Numbered from the stretch's first letter, positions 24,999 through 37,800 are shown. The stretch is DNA of 64,000 nt from Glycine soja (GCF_004193775.1 NC_041018.1:40900677-40964676), one strand, 5' to 3'. The notes: generated from the sequence alone by a model not told the origin. Translations and numbers: made by a program.

Positions 24999-26852
24999 AC
25001 CTCTTGCTTGCATATATATTGCTTAAGCAGTCTTGGAGAATTACAAAATCTCACATCAAACAAATAAAGATAAGAAAAGAAATATGTTTCACGCCTCATT
25101 AGGGGCTATATATACATAGACTTATTTTATCTATGTAATTGTTCTTCCTTTTTCTAACATGGCTTGAGTCTGATTATGTATGTTCATGGTCATGCAGGAA
25201 GAAGGCTCTAAGCCTCCGCTGAAGTATAAGAAAGAGACATGCATGTTAGCTCATTGCGAACCAATCAAGCTAAGTGAAGATTAAAATGCATGCATGATGC
25301 ACCTAGTTTGGTTTTATCATTATATGATAACAAAATCAAGTGTCATTTAATTTTGGTTGGTTTCTTATTTTTCTGTATATGCCTTGCATCCATGCCGTGT
25401 AATCCTTATAAATGTAAAAAACAATTACATTAAATTATCTCGAGGACATACCAAGAACCAACCAACCTTTTGATGTTAAAACATATAATTCCTGTCAAGT
25501 TCTTTTTAATTTCTCTTTTGGATCAATATAGATGATGGAAAAGACACTGTACACCGTCCAAACTAAAACTAAGTGAGAGAGAGTAAAAAATATTAATAAT
25601 ATAAATTTAACCAACTAGAAAGTGTTCATATTGTCTAACTCAAACCACCGACCATAAGTTGAATTCATCATTAATTCATTACTGTCCGGAAGGTTTGGAA
25701 CCATATGAAAAGATTGACCAAGTCAAAATACGCTACTTTCATAATTCCTACGTTGGAATGCAAGAACAATGCTCGTCAGGTTCTGAGCCATATATTTTAG
25801 TACTTTATTATAAAATATAAAGGTGTTTGGACGAGTGTTAGAAAGATTAATTTTAGTTAAAATTAATTTTGGGGTGAGATTATTTATATTTGAATGTTTT
25901 ATTATAAACTTATATTAGAAGTAAAATTTGATAAAAAAAATTGAGTTTAACATACAAAATTTTTCAAAATTATTTTAACTCATAATCAATTTTAAATTAT
26001 TCTTTAGTGTGAAATTAAACATGTAAAGATGTATCTAAAATTAAAAAAATTTAGATACTAAATCAATCCTTTAAAGTGAAATCAAACACATTTTAAACAG
26101 AAGAGTAGATTAATAAAAGTTTTAATAGGCATCAATCTCCCAAAAGGATTGGTTCAAAAAGAAAAATAATAGAAAATAATTAAAAGAGAAAATATGACTA
26201 GAGACATAATTGTTTTTTTTAATAACAACTCTAAAGATTTGAATTTGAGATTTCTAACTAAATTAAATAATCTCATGTAATTGTTTTTGTTGTATAATAA
26301 TTCTAAAGATTTGAATTTGAGATTCCTAATTAAATTAGATAATCTCATGTCAATTAATGAATGCGTTCAGTAATAAATAAATTAAATTTATTATAAGGTG
26401 AATCAATTAAATTAAAAAAAATGTAATAGCATAATAACTTAAATATGTTTTAATTCTAATAAAATGAATAATATGTTTTGATTTTGTTCTATATGAAAAA
26501 ATTACTTTATTTTTCATATCTGAAATTATTATTTTTAGTTCATATAAAATAAACGAATTTTATTTTTATTCTGGTAATATATATATATATATATATATAT
26601 ATTAAATTCATTAATTATTATATATAGGAAGTGAAAATACGTTTAAAGTAATTAAACATAAGTTCAGTTTTGTCATATTATTCAGTATAATCGTACAGTA
26701 CAGAAAGAAACGGCCATAAAAGAAGTAAGAACAGATCGCAACACACAAAGTTGTAATTTCCAAATTCCAAATTCCAAATGTGGTCGCTTGCAGTTACTCT
26801 CTAGTTATAGCTTCCCTTCCAAATTCCATTTGATTCCGTCGGAGAGCTTGCG
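24999..26852. other. Intergenic region between the MYB pseudogene and the Maf gene
   Basis: The start probably contains the 3' UTR, perhaps with an intron, of the RADIALIS-like locus (CATGCAG at 25192-25198 resembles an acceptor). The rest is AT-rich, with an (AT)n tract at about 26578-26602 and a 72-bp direct duplication. TTCCAAATTCCAAATTCC just upstream of 26853 is a short tandem in the likely 5' UTR/promoter of the Maf gene. Confidence 0.6.
26223..26360. repeat. Direct duplication with 72-bp period
   Basis: CTAAAGATTTGAATTTGAGA begins at 26231 and again at 26303, and both copies continue to TAATCTCATGT. The copies differ at a few positions. The small minus-strand ORF here simply mirrors the duplication and is not a gene. 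Confidence 0.85.
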
Positions 26853-29800
26853 ATGGACGCTTCTTCCTTCAAGGTACTATTACTGTTAGTTAGGGTTTCT
26901 CCACATTTCATTACTCACTCCTTCTCGTTATTAACTCAGATTATATTGGGCTCATCCTCCGTCGCGCGCCGCAAGATATTATCCGAAATGGGATACCTAT
27001 TCACGATAATGGTTGCTCCATATCCTCTATGTTTCATCGTACCTTTAGGTTTAGCTTAGTTTTAATTTTCAGTGACTGTCTCATATAGACTGCAGATATT
27101 GATGAAAAGAGCATCCGAAAGGAAACTCCAGAAGACTTAGTTATGGCTCTCGCCGAAGCCAAGGTTTGTTTGTTTGTTTTAATCATGTGAATGAGGTGTG
27201 AGATTATTTTTTATTAGTAATTTTTTTACAAGACCTTTTATAAATAAATGAGTAATTATTTCTTTAAAGCCAACCGGAGTAATCCACCGTTTTAGTTCTC
27301 AAAGTGTATAACTCATTAACACTGTTACATTAGTTTCTGAAACTAAGAAAGTTCCAAATAAGAAAGTGCAATTCGTCAAACACGTTAATTTAAAATTTTT
27401 AAAAAAATGTGTGACTTAAGTGATGATGTTAATATATGTTTATGGACCAAAATGATAGTGTGTGATTGAGCTTAGGGACCTAAATGAAACAATTGAAAAT
27501 TTCAGGGACTTATTTGGGGTTTCTCTACTTTTAAATTTGACAGCATTATATACTTTCAGGGACCATAATAGTGGTTTACTCAAAATAATTGATTCTGAAC
27601 ATGTACTAATTCTGCTAGAGTAGAGAAACCTTAGAAAGATATGCTATAACTGCTTTCTGATGTCAACTGTTTTGGTGCCGTTTCTGTCTTTTAACGGAAG
27701 GGTGTGCTTTAAGATCAATTGTTCTCTGATTATGAATGTGAATTGCATGTGTCAGGCCAATGCCATTATATCTAAACTTCAGACCACCACTAATCAACAG
27801 AGGGTTGATGAACCCACTATTTTAATTGCAGCTGACACAGTATGTTGCATTTCCCCTGGTTAAGTTTTGGTGGTTGTTAGGGTCTTTGTCACCTGGGCCA
27901 TTTATTAATTGAGGACGTACAGTTTGTAGAGGATGTAGTGTGTACTTCAGTTTGTACATTACAGATCCAGGTTCTTTGGCCATTCTTAGGAAGAAATTAA
28001 GAAATATGAACCTTTCCATAAGTACAGACCAAATGCTGTCTGGTGAAATTACCATAAAACATTTCAGTTTTTATCTTTTCATTTCTCATCCGTATATCCG
28101 AGGGAACTATCAAAATTCATGATAGTATCCTTAAGCTACTTTTCTTCTAACATTTTGAATGAATATTGCAATGGTGTTCTTTGAAATTTTATACAAAAGT
28201 GGAGGTTTTATGCTCTTTACTTGTTGATATTGGGGTTCTGATTCTGTGTGCTTCTGTTTGGTTCAAGACATGTTTGCATTATTGACTACTCTGCTCCTTA
28301 TAAAATAAGTTAAGAGCAATACCTAATAGCAGTAAGTTCTTGGGTATCATGTTGCTTGTAGTTTTTGACTGTCACGTCTGTGGTTTCTATTTTTTCTAAA
28401 AAAAATAAATCCATGGATTCAGTTTGTTTCATTCTCTGTTTGAAGTTGTCACCTGGTGAGGTCATGTAATTGTTACACATTTATAAAATGCTTCTGTTCT
28501 CTCATAGTTGTGCAGTTGATACTCTGGGACTTATTTTAGACACTCACAATTTTTTCCTTAGGCAGAAGCCATCTTACAAAGGCTCCCTGTTGATGACTAC
28601 TTAAAGGAAGCTGAGCCAACATTATTAATTACCTCTGACCAAGTATACATCATATTCCTCTTATTACTCCTTTTCTAGTTTGCCGTTGTATGTCTTCAAA
28701 ACATCACTATGCATAAGCAACATCTTAAAGAAATTTTTTTTGAAGGTAAAGTCAGTAAGAGTTCAATAATACTATCGTTGCTTCCTCCCTAACAATCTCC
28801 CTCCTTTCCCATGCTTCTGGTGGATGCTAATAAATAAGTTTTTTTTTTGTTCATGGGCTATTGACTAGTGTTTATTAATAATCCAAAATATGTCCAGTGT
28901 CTAAACGAATTGATTCCTTGTATTAAGAAATTCTAAATGACTTCCATTCTCTGTAATGCCCAAAATTGCAAGTTTGTGCTTGCTACCTCATTAATAAATG
29001 GCCTATGGTGACAAGACTAGTTTGTAGCAGAAATTGTCAAGTTTCTTTTTTTCCAAGTCAAAGTTTGCTTATGGCTTACATTCATTTTCAAATGTGATTT
29101 GGAGGTGGTGGTGTACGAAGGTGTGATTAGGGAAAAACCAACAAGCAAAGAAGAAGCTCGACAATTCTTGAAAGGTCTGCTTAATGTTACATTCCTATCA
29201 TTTATCAACTAATAACTTGTTTCCTTTCTCTCTCTCTCTCTTTCTCTCACCTCTCCAGTGATTATGAACTTCTAATCACCTTCTATATTCATATTTAATG
29301 GATCTGTATACAATTTCAGATTATTCTGGAAGGCATGCTGCAACTGTGGGATCTGTACTAGTTACTAACCTCAAAACAGGATTGAGAAAAGGAGATTCGG
29401 ATCGTGTGGAGGTGCTTTTCTCTCCTATCTTTGCTATCCTGGGTGGTTATTATTTAGTCTGTCTCCTGTTTTGTCCAACCAAAATTCCAAAATTGATCCT
29501 GTATCCAATGTGATACCAATACTTGTCTAATAAACAACCAGGAACGCTTACTCCGTGTCCTTTAATTTCAACTATGCTAATAATTAGGCACAAAGTTTCA
29601 CTACTTTTCTGATAAAATGGTGACATCAAAACTCAAAAAGTGGTTCTAAGTTATAACCTTGGCTATTTCAATGTAAAATATCCATTTCCAAATAGCCAGC
29701 TGTGAATGATCCTATGTTGGGATAGCAGCTGGCTTGCATTACCTACATGACCTTAAATGAATCTAATATGAGCTTTGCCCTCCACCTTAAAAGGGATAAA

Positions 29801-31281
29801 ATTTTCAACGTATTGGCTACAGTGAAAAGTCATTAGTAGTGATTAGTAAAGCAAGAAAAGATGGCATTAGGCGTGCTAGTTTGGAGCTATGAGCCATCAG
29901 TTTTTTAATTGGTGCAAAAAATTGACTGGTTCACTCATGAAGCCTGAGCGGCAAAAGTACAATATCAATTATCTACATTTTTCAAGTACTGCATGCTAAA
30001 TGACAATCCCATCAATATCATTAATACCCTATGTGAGATTTTGTTTTCCCAGCTCCCACTATTCTGTTTCCATTATAGTTGTACAACTTGCGCTGCTTCA
30101 TTTTCCCACTTTCCTGCTGATTTCTGTTTCCATAACAATTTCAAAGCCTCTATTATAATAACTCTTGATTATTCTGACCTTTTCTCACAATACTAATGAG
30201 AGAAACCTGTTTATTTCAAAGTTGGACCTGTGCACCTTCAGTTTTATGTTTCTTGGCACAGTAATATTCATGGTCACATATGAGTGTGCACTCTCTCTCG
30301 TCCAGTGCGTAAATTGATTTTTTCTTATGATGTTTTACAGATATATTTCAATGAAATACCCGATGAAATCATTGAGAAACTGGTATGTATTGTTTATTGT
30401 AATTGGTTGTTTTGTGGATGTTTCTTATACAGGCAGTGCTTCTGGTGGGAACTATCTTTTGTTGCTTAGTTGAGTAACTAACATAATATGCTTTTAATCC
30501 TTTTTTTCTTTTTTAGGTTGATGAGGGAATTACTCTCAATGTTGCTGGGGGGCTGATAATAGAACATCCTTTAGTATTGCCATTTGTCAAAGAAGTGGTT
30601 GGTTGACTCCTCCTCTTTCATACTTTGGAATGTCAGTGTATCTTAGTAGTAGTCATAGGGGGACATGCTGCATTGATCCTGGGGGACAAGGACAAATCAA
30701 ACTCATGGCCCTGTCTGCACACTAATAGTTTAGTTTATTCCAAGCAATTAACTGTTCATTAGTATGAAGTAACAGTATTCCATTATTCAGTTTTCACCAT
30801 TTAGAACTATTTTTTTGTTGCTTTTAAAAAGGAATATCAAATTTGCTTAAGTTTTGCTGGTTAGAGATTTGTGTTTGGAGCATATCTAATTTAGCTATCA
30901 ATTTCTTCAACCCTCAAACTGAAGCAAACTACGACAATGACAACCAAGCCTTTTCCCACTAGTTGTGATTGACTACATGGATGAATTTGCATGTTGATTA
31001 TCCTGAAATCTTGGTGAAACTTCCATGTTTGCCTAAATTAATGTAGTTTAATAAATTAATTGGTATAAATGTGCTGATGGCCTGCCCAAGTCTAATGCAG
31101 GTGATGTGGCTAGCTGGTCTCCTACTGAGACAAGATTGCTGGCATTTTACTTTCTGGTTCCTATCAATAGTAAATGAATTCTAAATGAATTTGTATTTGC
31201 ATTTTGCAGGTAGGGACAACCGACAGTGTGATGGGACTCCCCAAAGCTCTGACTGAAAAACTGTTGAAGGAGGCCCTGTAG
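26853..31281 (+). CDS. Maf-family nucleoside triphosphate pyrophosphatase, with two alternative exons
   Basis: Exons: 26853-26873, 26940-27011, 27089-27163, then 27756-27839 (4a) or 28562-28642 (4b), 29105-29174, 29320-29411, 30341-30382, 30517-30597, 31210-31281. With 4a the product has 202 residues, with 4b 201, matching the usual size of about 200. Maf features are the N-terminal ILGSSSVARRKIL (the S-x-R-R nucleotide-binding motif), TADIDE, the central ADT or SDQ motif with its catalytic Asp followed by VVVYEGVIREKP, and the C-terminal VMGLPK. Maf proteins hydrolyse NTPs, including modified ones, to NMP and pyrophosphate, as house-cleaning enzymes. No targeting peptide is visible, so it is probably cytosolic. 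The 66-nt first intron is itself in frame and without stops. Including both 4a and 4b would keep the frame but duplicate a strand-helix segment and probably misfold. Confidence 0.92.
27240..27570. repeat. Repeat-like insertion in a Maf intron
   Basis: Phrases such as TTAGTTCTCAAAGTGTATAAC, GACCAAAATGATAGT and CAGGGACCATAATAGTGG resemble a dispersed plant repeat rich in 'gggaccaaaatga' motifs. No ends or target duplication could be set. The assignment is by impression only. Confidence 0.35.
27756..27839 (+). other. Maf alternative exon 4a (ADT type)
   Basis: 28 codons, phase 0 at both ends, acceptor GCATGTGTCAG, donor ACA|GTATGT. It encodes ANAIISKL, a Gln/Thr-rich loop, then PTILIAADT. It joins the preceding exon (ALAEAK) and the following one (VVVYEG) without changing the frame. 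Confidence 0.85.
28562..28642 (+). other. Maf alternative exon 4b (SDQ type)
   Basis: 27 codons, phase 0 at both ends, acceptor TTTTTTCCTTAG, donor CAA|GTATAC. It encodes AEAILQRL, a different loop, then PTLLITSDQ. It is homologous in position and pattern to exon 4a, 722 bp upstream, with the terminal motif changed from ADT to SDQ. Confidence 0.85.
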
Positions 31282-33320
31282 CTTGAGCTACCGTTCCACC
31301 TTGTAGGACTGCTAAGTGTTAAGTATTGGCTTAATCTGTGAATCAGAATCTTAACCTTTGCTCCCAACATTTTTCGAAACTCATTGCTGTCTTTTCTGGT
31401 CATAGTTATGTGTAGGCTGGCATGTACCGTGTGGCAGTTACACCTGAACTATTATTGGGTATTCTGATCCTAGTTAATCAATTGGGCCATATTTTATTAG
31501 TAACATAAGACTGTATTGCGACTATTAATCGGTCTATTAGAATAAGAATTGCATGTTGACATCTCCAGTCATGGGAAATGAATTTATTCAGATTCAGATA
31601 CATATTGAAAAATGGAGGCTGGGTGGTTTGAAATGCTTTCATACTGTAATTACGGATGTCATCGAAGATATTGTTGTAATTTTTTCTTCTTGGACACTTT
31701 TGGCCGCGGAGGAGTTAGTCAGATATGTCATCGACTGTGAAAAGGCAAAGCATGATTGAATTATAGAAAATCAAAGAATAAATTATGTATTAAAAAAATC
31801 CTCTTACGGCATATGATGGGTAACCCAAATCTTTGATTTTGGGTTCTTCTACATATTAATCATGCTCCCTTTTGAATTACTTAAAATAATTTTATGCATT
31901 TAAATTATGAAGGTAATTTGCCAATATTGACGCCGGTTGTTGGTATTTCCCTGGATTGACTTGTAAAGCATGGCGGCTTTTTTGTTGTCAAGAATCCCCC
32001 ATAATTTAATGAGGTGACCTGTATTCCATTTTCTCTACTTCTAGTTCTAGATACCTCCTGGCATTTACTCTATCACATTTATTTCCAGTCTCTATCAAAT
32101 TCAAAGTGCGATCAAGTAATAAGAATTACGTTATTGTTATTCTTTATCTTATATAAGAGTATTGATAGTTACGTTTACTTTATTTTTATTATCAAATTAA
32201 ATTTCAGTAGATACATGTTTCTGATAAGTCTAGTCTATTGAAGAGTTTATGAAGGTAAACGTGTCATTTTTTTTTTAAAATAAAAAAAACCTCCCCCAAA
32301 AAAGTGTGGTTTATATATTATTAATTTGATAACACATTGAAAATGACATGAATGACGTAACGTTGCTGAACTTGTCTTCCCATAGATTTGAAAAAATCGT
32401 TTTGTCCTTTGAATCAACAATTTTCTAGTTTGGCAATTTAATTGAAATCAACGATTTCTGCTGGCCACAGTTTACTAACATCATCCCTTCCAAGGCTTTC
32501 AAAGTCCGGATTTTGAATTATATGGGTAACTTGTTTTCTTTCCTATATTTTTTCCCCCACTTGTGTATTAGTAGTAAAATATATATCTGGGCTCAGTTGA
32601 GTTCCTTGTCTCTGACTCGGTCATCAATTACCATACATTTATTAACCGTGATAGTTTTAATTTCAAAAATAAAATAATAATAAGAAAAACGTTACGGAAA
32701 CAGAAGCATTTTATTAAGCAAGGGTCATTTCTGTAGAATAAAAAAAAAAGAAAAAGTGAACTAGATGAAAATTTGGAACTGACACAAAATGCAACAACCT
32801 TAATCACCTAATAGTCTAAATTTGAATCTTGGTTAATTCTCAAATATGAAACAAGTATCGTTAAAATAAAAATATTTTATTTATTTTATACAAATAATAT
32901 ATTAAAAGAAAAAAGAAATCTTGAATTAAAAAAAAATATTTAATTTTAGTGTTGATTTAAACGGACGGATCCCTAAATCCGAAAAAAGAAAAAGAGTGAT
33001 TAGTTGCGTGAGGGTCACAGAGGAGCACATTGGTTTGGTTGGTCTCCTTTCAGTACCAATACCAAGCAAGCTTAGTGAAGAATGATGATTACTAGATTTG
33101 AGTCTCATCTCAGGTGCCACTCAGTGTACGGAACAGTGTCATAACCGTTTTCGCAACAGTCCAATCTCTGAACCTTGGTATTTCGGCAACGCTTAACATA
33201 ACTTGTTTTTCTCTTTCTCTTTCTCAACCAATTTGTACTCGTCATTATTATTATTATAAATCAATAGAAAGACAGGAACCAAAACTAATTAAAAACCACA
33301 TTCACATTATTCCTCCGAAG
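31282..33320. other. Intergenic region and promoter of the 3-ketoacyl-CoA synthase gene
   Basis: Holds the 3' UTR of the Maf gene and the upstream region of the KCS gene. The KCS frame is open back to 33114, but the family N-terminus fits the ATG at 33321, so 33114-33320 is read as 5' UTR with CT-rich tracts. No other gene is supported; short ORFs here lack domain features. Confidence 0.6.
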
Positions 33321-34862
33321 ATGACAGTGACGAGTGGAGAAGAAGAAGGCGCCGTTGGAGGAGTTCAGATCCAACACAGGAGCAGAATGGTGCTCCCAGA
33401 TTTTCTCCAGAGCGTGAATCTCAAGTACGTGAAATTAGGTTACCACTACTTGATCTCCAACCTCGTAACCTTATTCCTTGTCCCTCTTATCCTCGTCACG
33501 CTCATTCAGGTTTTTCAGACCACCGACATCGACCACCTCCGCCACCTCTGGCTCCACCTCCAGTACAACCTCCTCACCATCCTCACCTGCTCCGCCGTCC
33601 TCGTCTTCGGCCTCACTCTCTACGCCGTCACGCGCCCCCGCGCCGTCTACCTCCTCGACTCCGCCTGCTTCCGCCCCGCCGACCACCTCAAGGCCCCCTT
33701 CCGTAGCTTCATGGATCACTCCCGCCTCACGGGAGACTTCGAGGACTCCTCGCTGGAATTCCAGCGAAAGATCCTCGAACGCTCTGGCCTCGGGGAGGAA
33801 ACCTACGTCCCCGAGGCCATGCACTCTATTCCGCCCCAGCCCTCCATGGCCGCGGCCAGGGCCGAGGCGGAACAGGTCATGTTCGGTGCCTTGGATAAAC
33901 TTTTCCAAGGCACCAACATAAAACCAAAGGATATTGGTATTCTTATTGTGAATTGTAGCTTGTTTAACCCTACTCCCTCACTGTCTGCCATGATTGTTAA
34001 TAAGTACAAATTGAGGGGTAACATTAGGAGCTTTAATTTGGGAGGGATGGGGTGCAGTGCTGGAGTCATTGCTGTTGATCTTGCTAAGGACCTCTTGCAG
34101 GTTCATAGGAACACTTATGCTGTGGTTGTTAGCACTGAGAACATTACTCAGAATTGGTACTTTGGGAACAAGAAATCCATGCTCATTCCCAATTGCCTAT
34201 TTCGTGTGGGCTGCTCTGCGCTGCTTCTCTCTAACAAGCCGGCAGATCGAAGGAGGGCCAAGTACCGGCTTGTCCACGTCGTGAGGACTCATCGCGGGGC
34301 CGACGACAAGGCGTTCCGGTGTGTTTACCAGGAGCAGGATGATGCTGGGAAAACTGGTGTTTCCTTGTCTAAGGATTTGATGGCAATTGCTGGTGGAGCA
34401 TTGAAGACTAACATCACCACACTTGGTCCTCTGGTGCTGCCAATTAGTGAGCAGCTTCTGTTTTTCGTGACTCTGCTGATGAACAAGTTATTTAAGGCTG
34501 GTGTGAAGCCTTACATACCGGATTTCAAGCTTGCATTTGATCATTTTTGTATCCATGCTGGTGGCAGGGCTGTGATTGATGAGTTGGAGAAGAACCTGCA
34601 GCTGCTTCCTGAGCATGTGGAGGCTTCTAGGATGACCCTTCATAGATTTGGGAACACTTCCTCAAGCTCCATTTGGTATGAGTTGGCTTACATTGAAGCC
34701 AAAGGGAGGATCAAGAAGGGTAACAGGATTTGGCAAATTGCGTTTGGAAGTGGTTTCAAGTGTAACAGTGCGGTTTGGCAGGCTCTGAGGAATGTGAGGC
34801 CTTCTCCTAATGGACCATGGGAAGATTGCATTCATAAGTATCCTGTGGAAATAGTCACATAG
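33321..34862 (+). CDS. KCS: 3-ketoacyl-CoA synthase, KCS4/KCS11-like
   Basis: Intronless, 513 residues, the usual size for plant KCS (about 490-530). It is the condensing enzyme of the ER-membrane fatty-acid elongase, adding malonyl-CoA carbons to make very-long-chain fatty acids for waxes, suberin and sphingolipids. Two hydrophobic segments (about 45-66 and 84-105) anchor it in the ER. The FAE1/CUT1 domain follows, then the chalcone-synthase-like C-terminal part. The catalytic triad is visible: Cys245 in GGMGCSAG, His412 in HFCIHAGG, Asn445 in [11 protein letters not shown] 33321 was chosen because [10 protein letters not shown] starts the conserved family region, though the frame is open further upstream. 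The second Gly of the usual FRVGG is Cys here (FRVGCSA, Cys298). Codons to about 33890 are strikingly GC-rich compared with the rest. Confidence 0.95.
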   Translation: MTVTSGEEEGAVGGVQIQHRSRMVLPDFLQSVNLKYVKLGYHYLISNLVTLFLVPLILVTLIQVFQTTDIDHLRHLWLHLQYNLLTILTCSAVLVFGLTLYAVTRPRAVYLLDSACFRPADHLKAPFRSFMDHSRLTGDFEDSSLEFQRKILERSGLGEETYVPEAMHSIPPQPSMAAARAEAEQVMFGALDKLFQGTNIKPKDIGILIVNCSLFNPTPSLSAMIVNKYKLRGNIRSFNLGGMGCSAGVIAVDLAKDLLQVHRNTYAVVVSTENITQNWYFGNKKSMLIPNCLFRVGCSALLLSNKPADRRRAKYRLVHVVRTHRGADDKAFRCVYQEQDDAGKTGVSLSKDLMAIAGGALKTNITTLGPLVLPISEQLLFFVTLLMNKLFKAGVKPYIPDFKLAFDHFCIHAGGRAVIDELEKNLQLLPEHVEASRMTLHRFGNTSSSSIWYELAYIEAKGRIKKGNRIWQIAFGSGFKCNSAVWQALRNVRPSPNGPWEDCIHKYPVEIVT

Positions 34863-37800
34863 TGATCATAGTTCAGTTCAGTTCTCAGTCACATACTCTG
34901 GCTGCTACAACTTAATTCAGGGTACCCTTCATTAGTTTCCAGATCCATTGTCTCTCTCTCTGTTGTAGATTTCATTGTGTAATTCACTGCCTCTTTTGTG
35001 TTTGATGATTGTGGATTTTCATTGGGTTAAATTCATGTATCTGGAGTAATATGATATGGGGAATTCCTGAATTTTTTTTCTTCCTGCTGATGCACTTATG
35101 AATTTTTATTTTTTTAGTCATAAAGTTGTGCCTTGGTAAGGAGTTGATTATGGGTTCGAATTCGAAAATACTCCTTTTACATATGTAAGGGTAAGACTGT
35201 ACAATAATTCTCTCCCATATTTTTACACAACGAGGAACCTTTGAGCATCGGGATACATTAGTTTTGTTTTAGCCAAAAACATTGTGTTTGTCTCTCACTC
35301 TGTATCAAGTGCATTATAATATGAATATTTCCTGTCGAACTCCCTTTGGAAGTCTCATGCCGAAGGTTTTTTCCATCTTAAAATTGTGCAGCAATGCCTG
35401 TAATTACTTTTCATTTCTTTAGAATTTTCTTGCCTTGGTTGATGTTGCAATTTCCACCACAAATTTGCTGGAACATTTTGACCAAATCTTATTTAAATCA
35501 AAGTAGCGGTATAGTTTTCTATTACACGAGTCTCTGTAATCATACCACCAACTCATTTTTTTTTTCCTACTAAACTGAACCATGTGTATGATCAATTTGT
35601 TTGATGAAGTTTACATTTTGTCCCTTGAATTTTAAAATATAAAACACAGCTGTCACTACCTGTCTATCTAATAATTTCTTCAAACTTTTAATCATTTTTT
35701 ATGATTTTGCTAATAAATGTCCTTAAAATATTGATTGTGATTGGGGCATTGATTAAAAATTAAAAGAAAAAAATATTGATTGTTAAAATTATAAGATAAC
35801 ATTAAAAAAATATGGACGATATAATTTTATGTATTTTTGTAAAAATATTTTTTAAGAAAATTTATATAGGTTAAAATTTGCCTAATTTTTAACACCCAAA
35901 TTAAGCATGCACTGGCCCCGAACTATAGAAATGTGTTCCGTGACCTGCCTGTATTTACGCATACCAATGGAATATTGTGTGAAAACGAGAAGGATCATTG
36001 GAAATGTGGATCACATTAACGTGACAAAGAGTGCTCATTCTCGTTTTAGGGTAAGTTGCAGACACCTTCATGCATGTTCTTTAAAAGTAGTAGTTACAAC
36101 TCACATTTCCACTTCTAGTACTCGTTTGATGACGCGTTAAGCTACTGTGACGTACATTTCACGTGAATTCTGTAGTTGGAAGTAATGCAAACACACATCC
36201 CAATCCCATTTAACAAATATGTAACGTTTTCTTTCTTTTTCGGTTGTGTTGAAACAATTGTAAACCAAACCCATGCTTAAAGCCCGTTTGTTACAAATTT
36301 TACTTGCTGCAACCATAAAAGAAGTAAAAAAAAGAGAGGGGAAAGAAACTACATTTCATGAACAAAATAGAAATACTGCTATGATAAATAAGAAAAATAT
36401 TTCTTCAACAACCCTTGAGTTATATACAACTTGAGAGAGAAAGAAAGAGATTAGAGATAAATGATTGATTTGATTGATAATATAGTATGAAAAGAAAACA
36501 GAGAAAAAAAAAGAATTGTTAATTAAGTGTTTAAAACTTTTGGTTGTCAAAATATAAGCACTCAATAAATAAATGAGAAATAAGATAAATGGAAATAGAC
36601 AAATAAAAATAAGTGAAAATATAGTGAATTTAGAGGTGTTTGATACAAATAGGAAAGAAATACAAATGAAACAGTTTTGAATAGCCAGATAATTAATGAG
36701 GTTGGTGGGTGGGGGTATGTTTCAAGGGAACGTTGGAGATTGGGATGAAACAAAAGAAGCACATAGATTGTATTCATCCATTTGTATGGAATGCATATGA
36801 GTGTCAATTGATAACACGATGTGCAAAATTGATTATATCATCATGCAAAATGGATTATAGATAGAACCTTTGTGCATTTCATCATTTCTTTCCATTTTAG
36901 CGTGAAAATAAAAATAAATTTGAGTGAGATTCATCCCTTTTTTTTTTCTTTCTCTTCATCCTGTTTTTATACAGCAAACATGTTCACTTTTATGGCTCCC
37001 TTCTATTTCCATACCTCTCCCTCCATTTCTTTGGCATATTTTTGCCACCAAACACTGAAAAATATACTCTTTTAGACACATTTTTTTTATTATTGCTTGA
37101 TATTTATTAGAAATACAATATTTGATGACTCTACTTTTTTAATAAATTCCACTCCTAATTTTATAATTTTCAATAAGTTTTTCCCAAAAGAATAGGAAGT
37201 ACTATGTTAAAAAGAGTGTTGTCCGAGAATTTATTGGTAATACTCCAAACAAAAGGCATGACTTGGAACACATTTCCCTTGAAAGAGATTGCTTACCTAG
37301 GTAGTAGTACGACTCCTATTTAATTGCCTCAAACCACAAAAAGAAAGCATAGCCTAAGACATTTTTCACTTGAATGATGATATATGGACACCATTATTTT
37401 ACAAACACTTCGCTAATATTTATTATTATTATTATTATCTCTCTTTTCTAATACATCCATATCATATCTACAATTCTTTCTCTTTCTCTCCTTATGTGTA
37501 TAGAATAGCATGGAGTGGTCCGTGCAACATTTTCCTTTTCACTTTGTTACAACTTTCACTTGCCGCAACCACCCAAAAAACGCAACCGGAAACACGTTTC
37601 CCTGAAGGATTTTTTTCCCCCCTTTAGAAGGCTGTTTAATTGCTTCCTACTGCTAAAATATACGAAGCCTTAGGGGACCTTCCTTATCAACCACGAGAGA
37701 GAAGTAACCGGTGGCATACTAGTAATGACAAAATTAATTGAATGTTCTTTTTTGCTTTTATAAATATAATGCATGAAAATCTAAATAAATACTACAATCT

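Noticed and set aside
26154..26348. Minus-strand ORF with an internal protein repeat (RNLKFKSLELL twice)
   Set aside because: The repeat is explained by the 72-bp DNA duplication; no gene structure surrounds it.
33471..33921. Long ORFs in two other frames over the KCS gene
   Set aside because: They arise from the GC-rich codon usage of the real KCS frame, which has stop-poor antisense and shifted frames; their Arg/Ser/Pro- or Glu/Gly-rich content matches no domain.
36356..37627. Several ORFs rich in Phe, Ser and Tyr
   Set aside because: They are products of T-rich sequence on either strand, without conserved motifs or signal-peptide logic shared between them.
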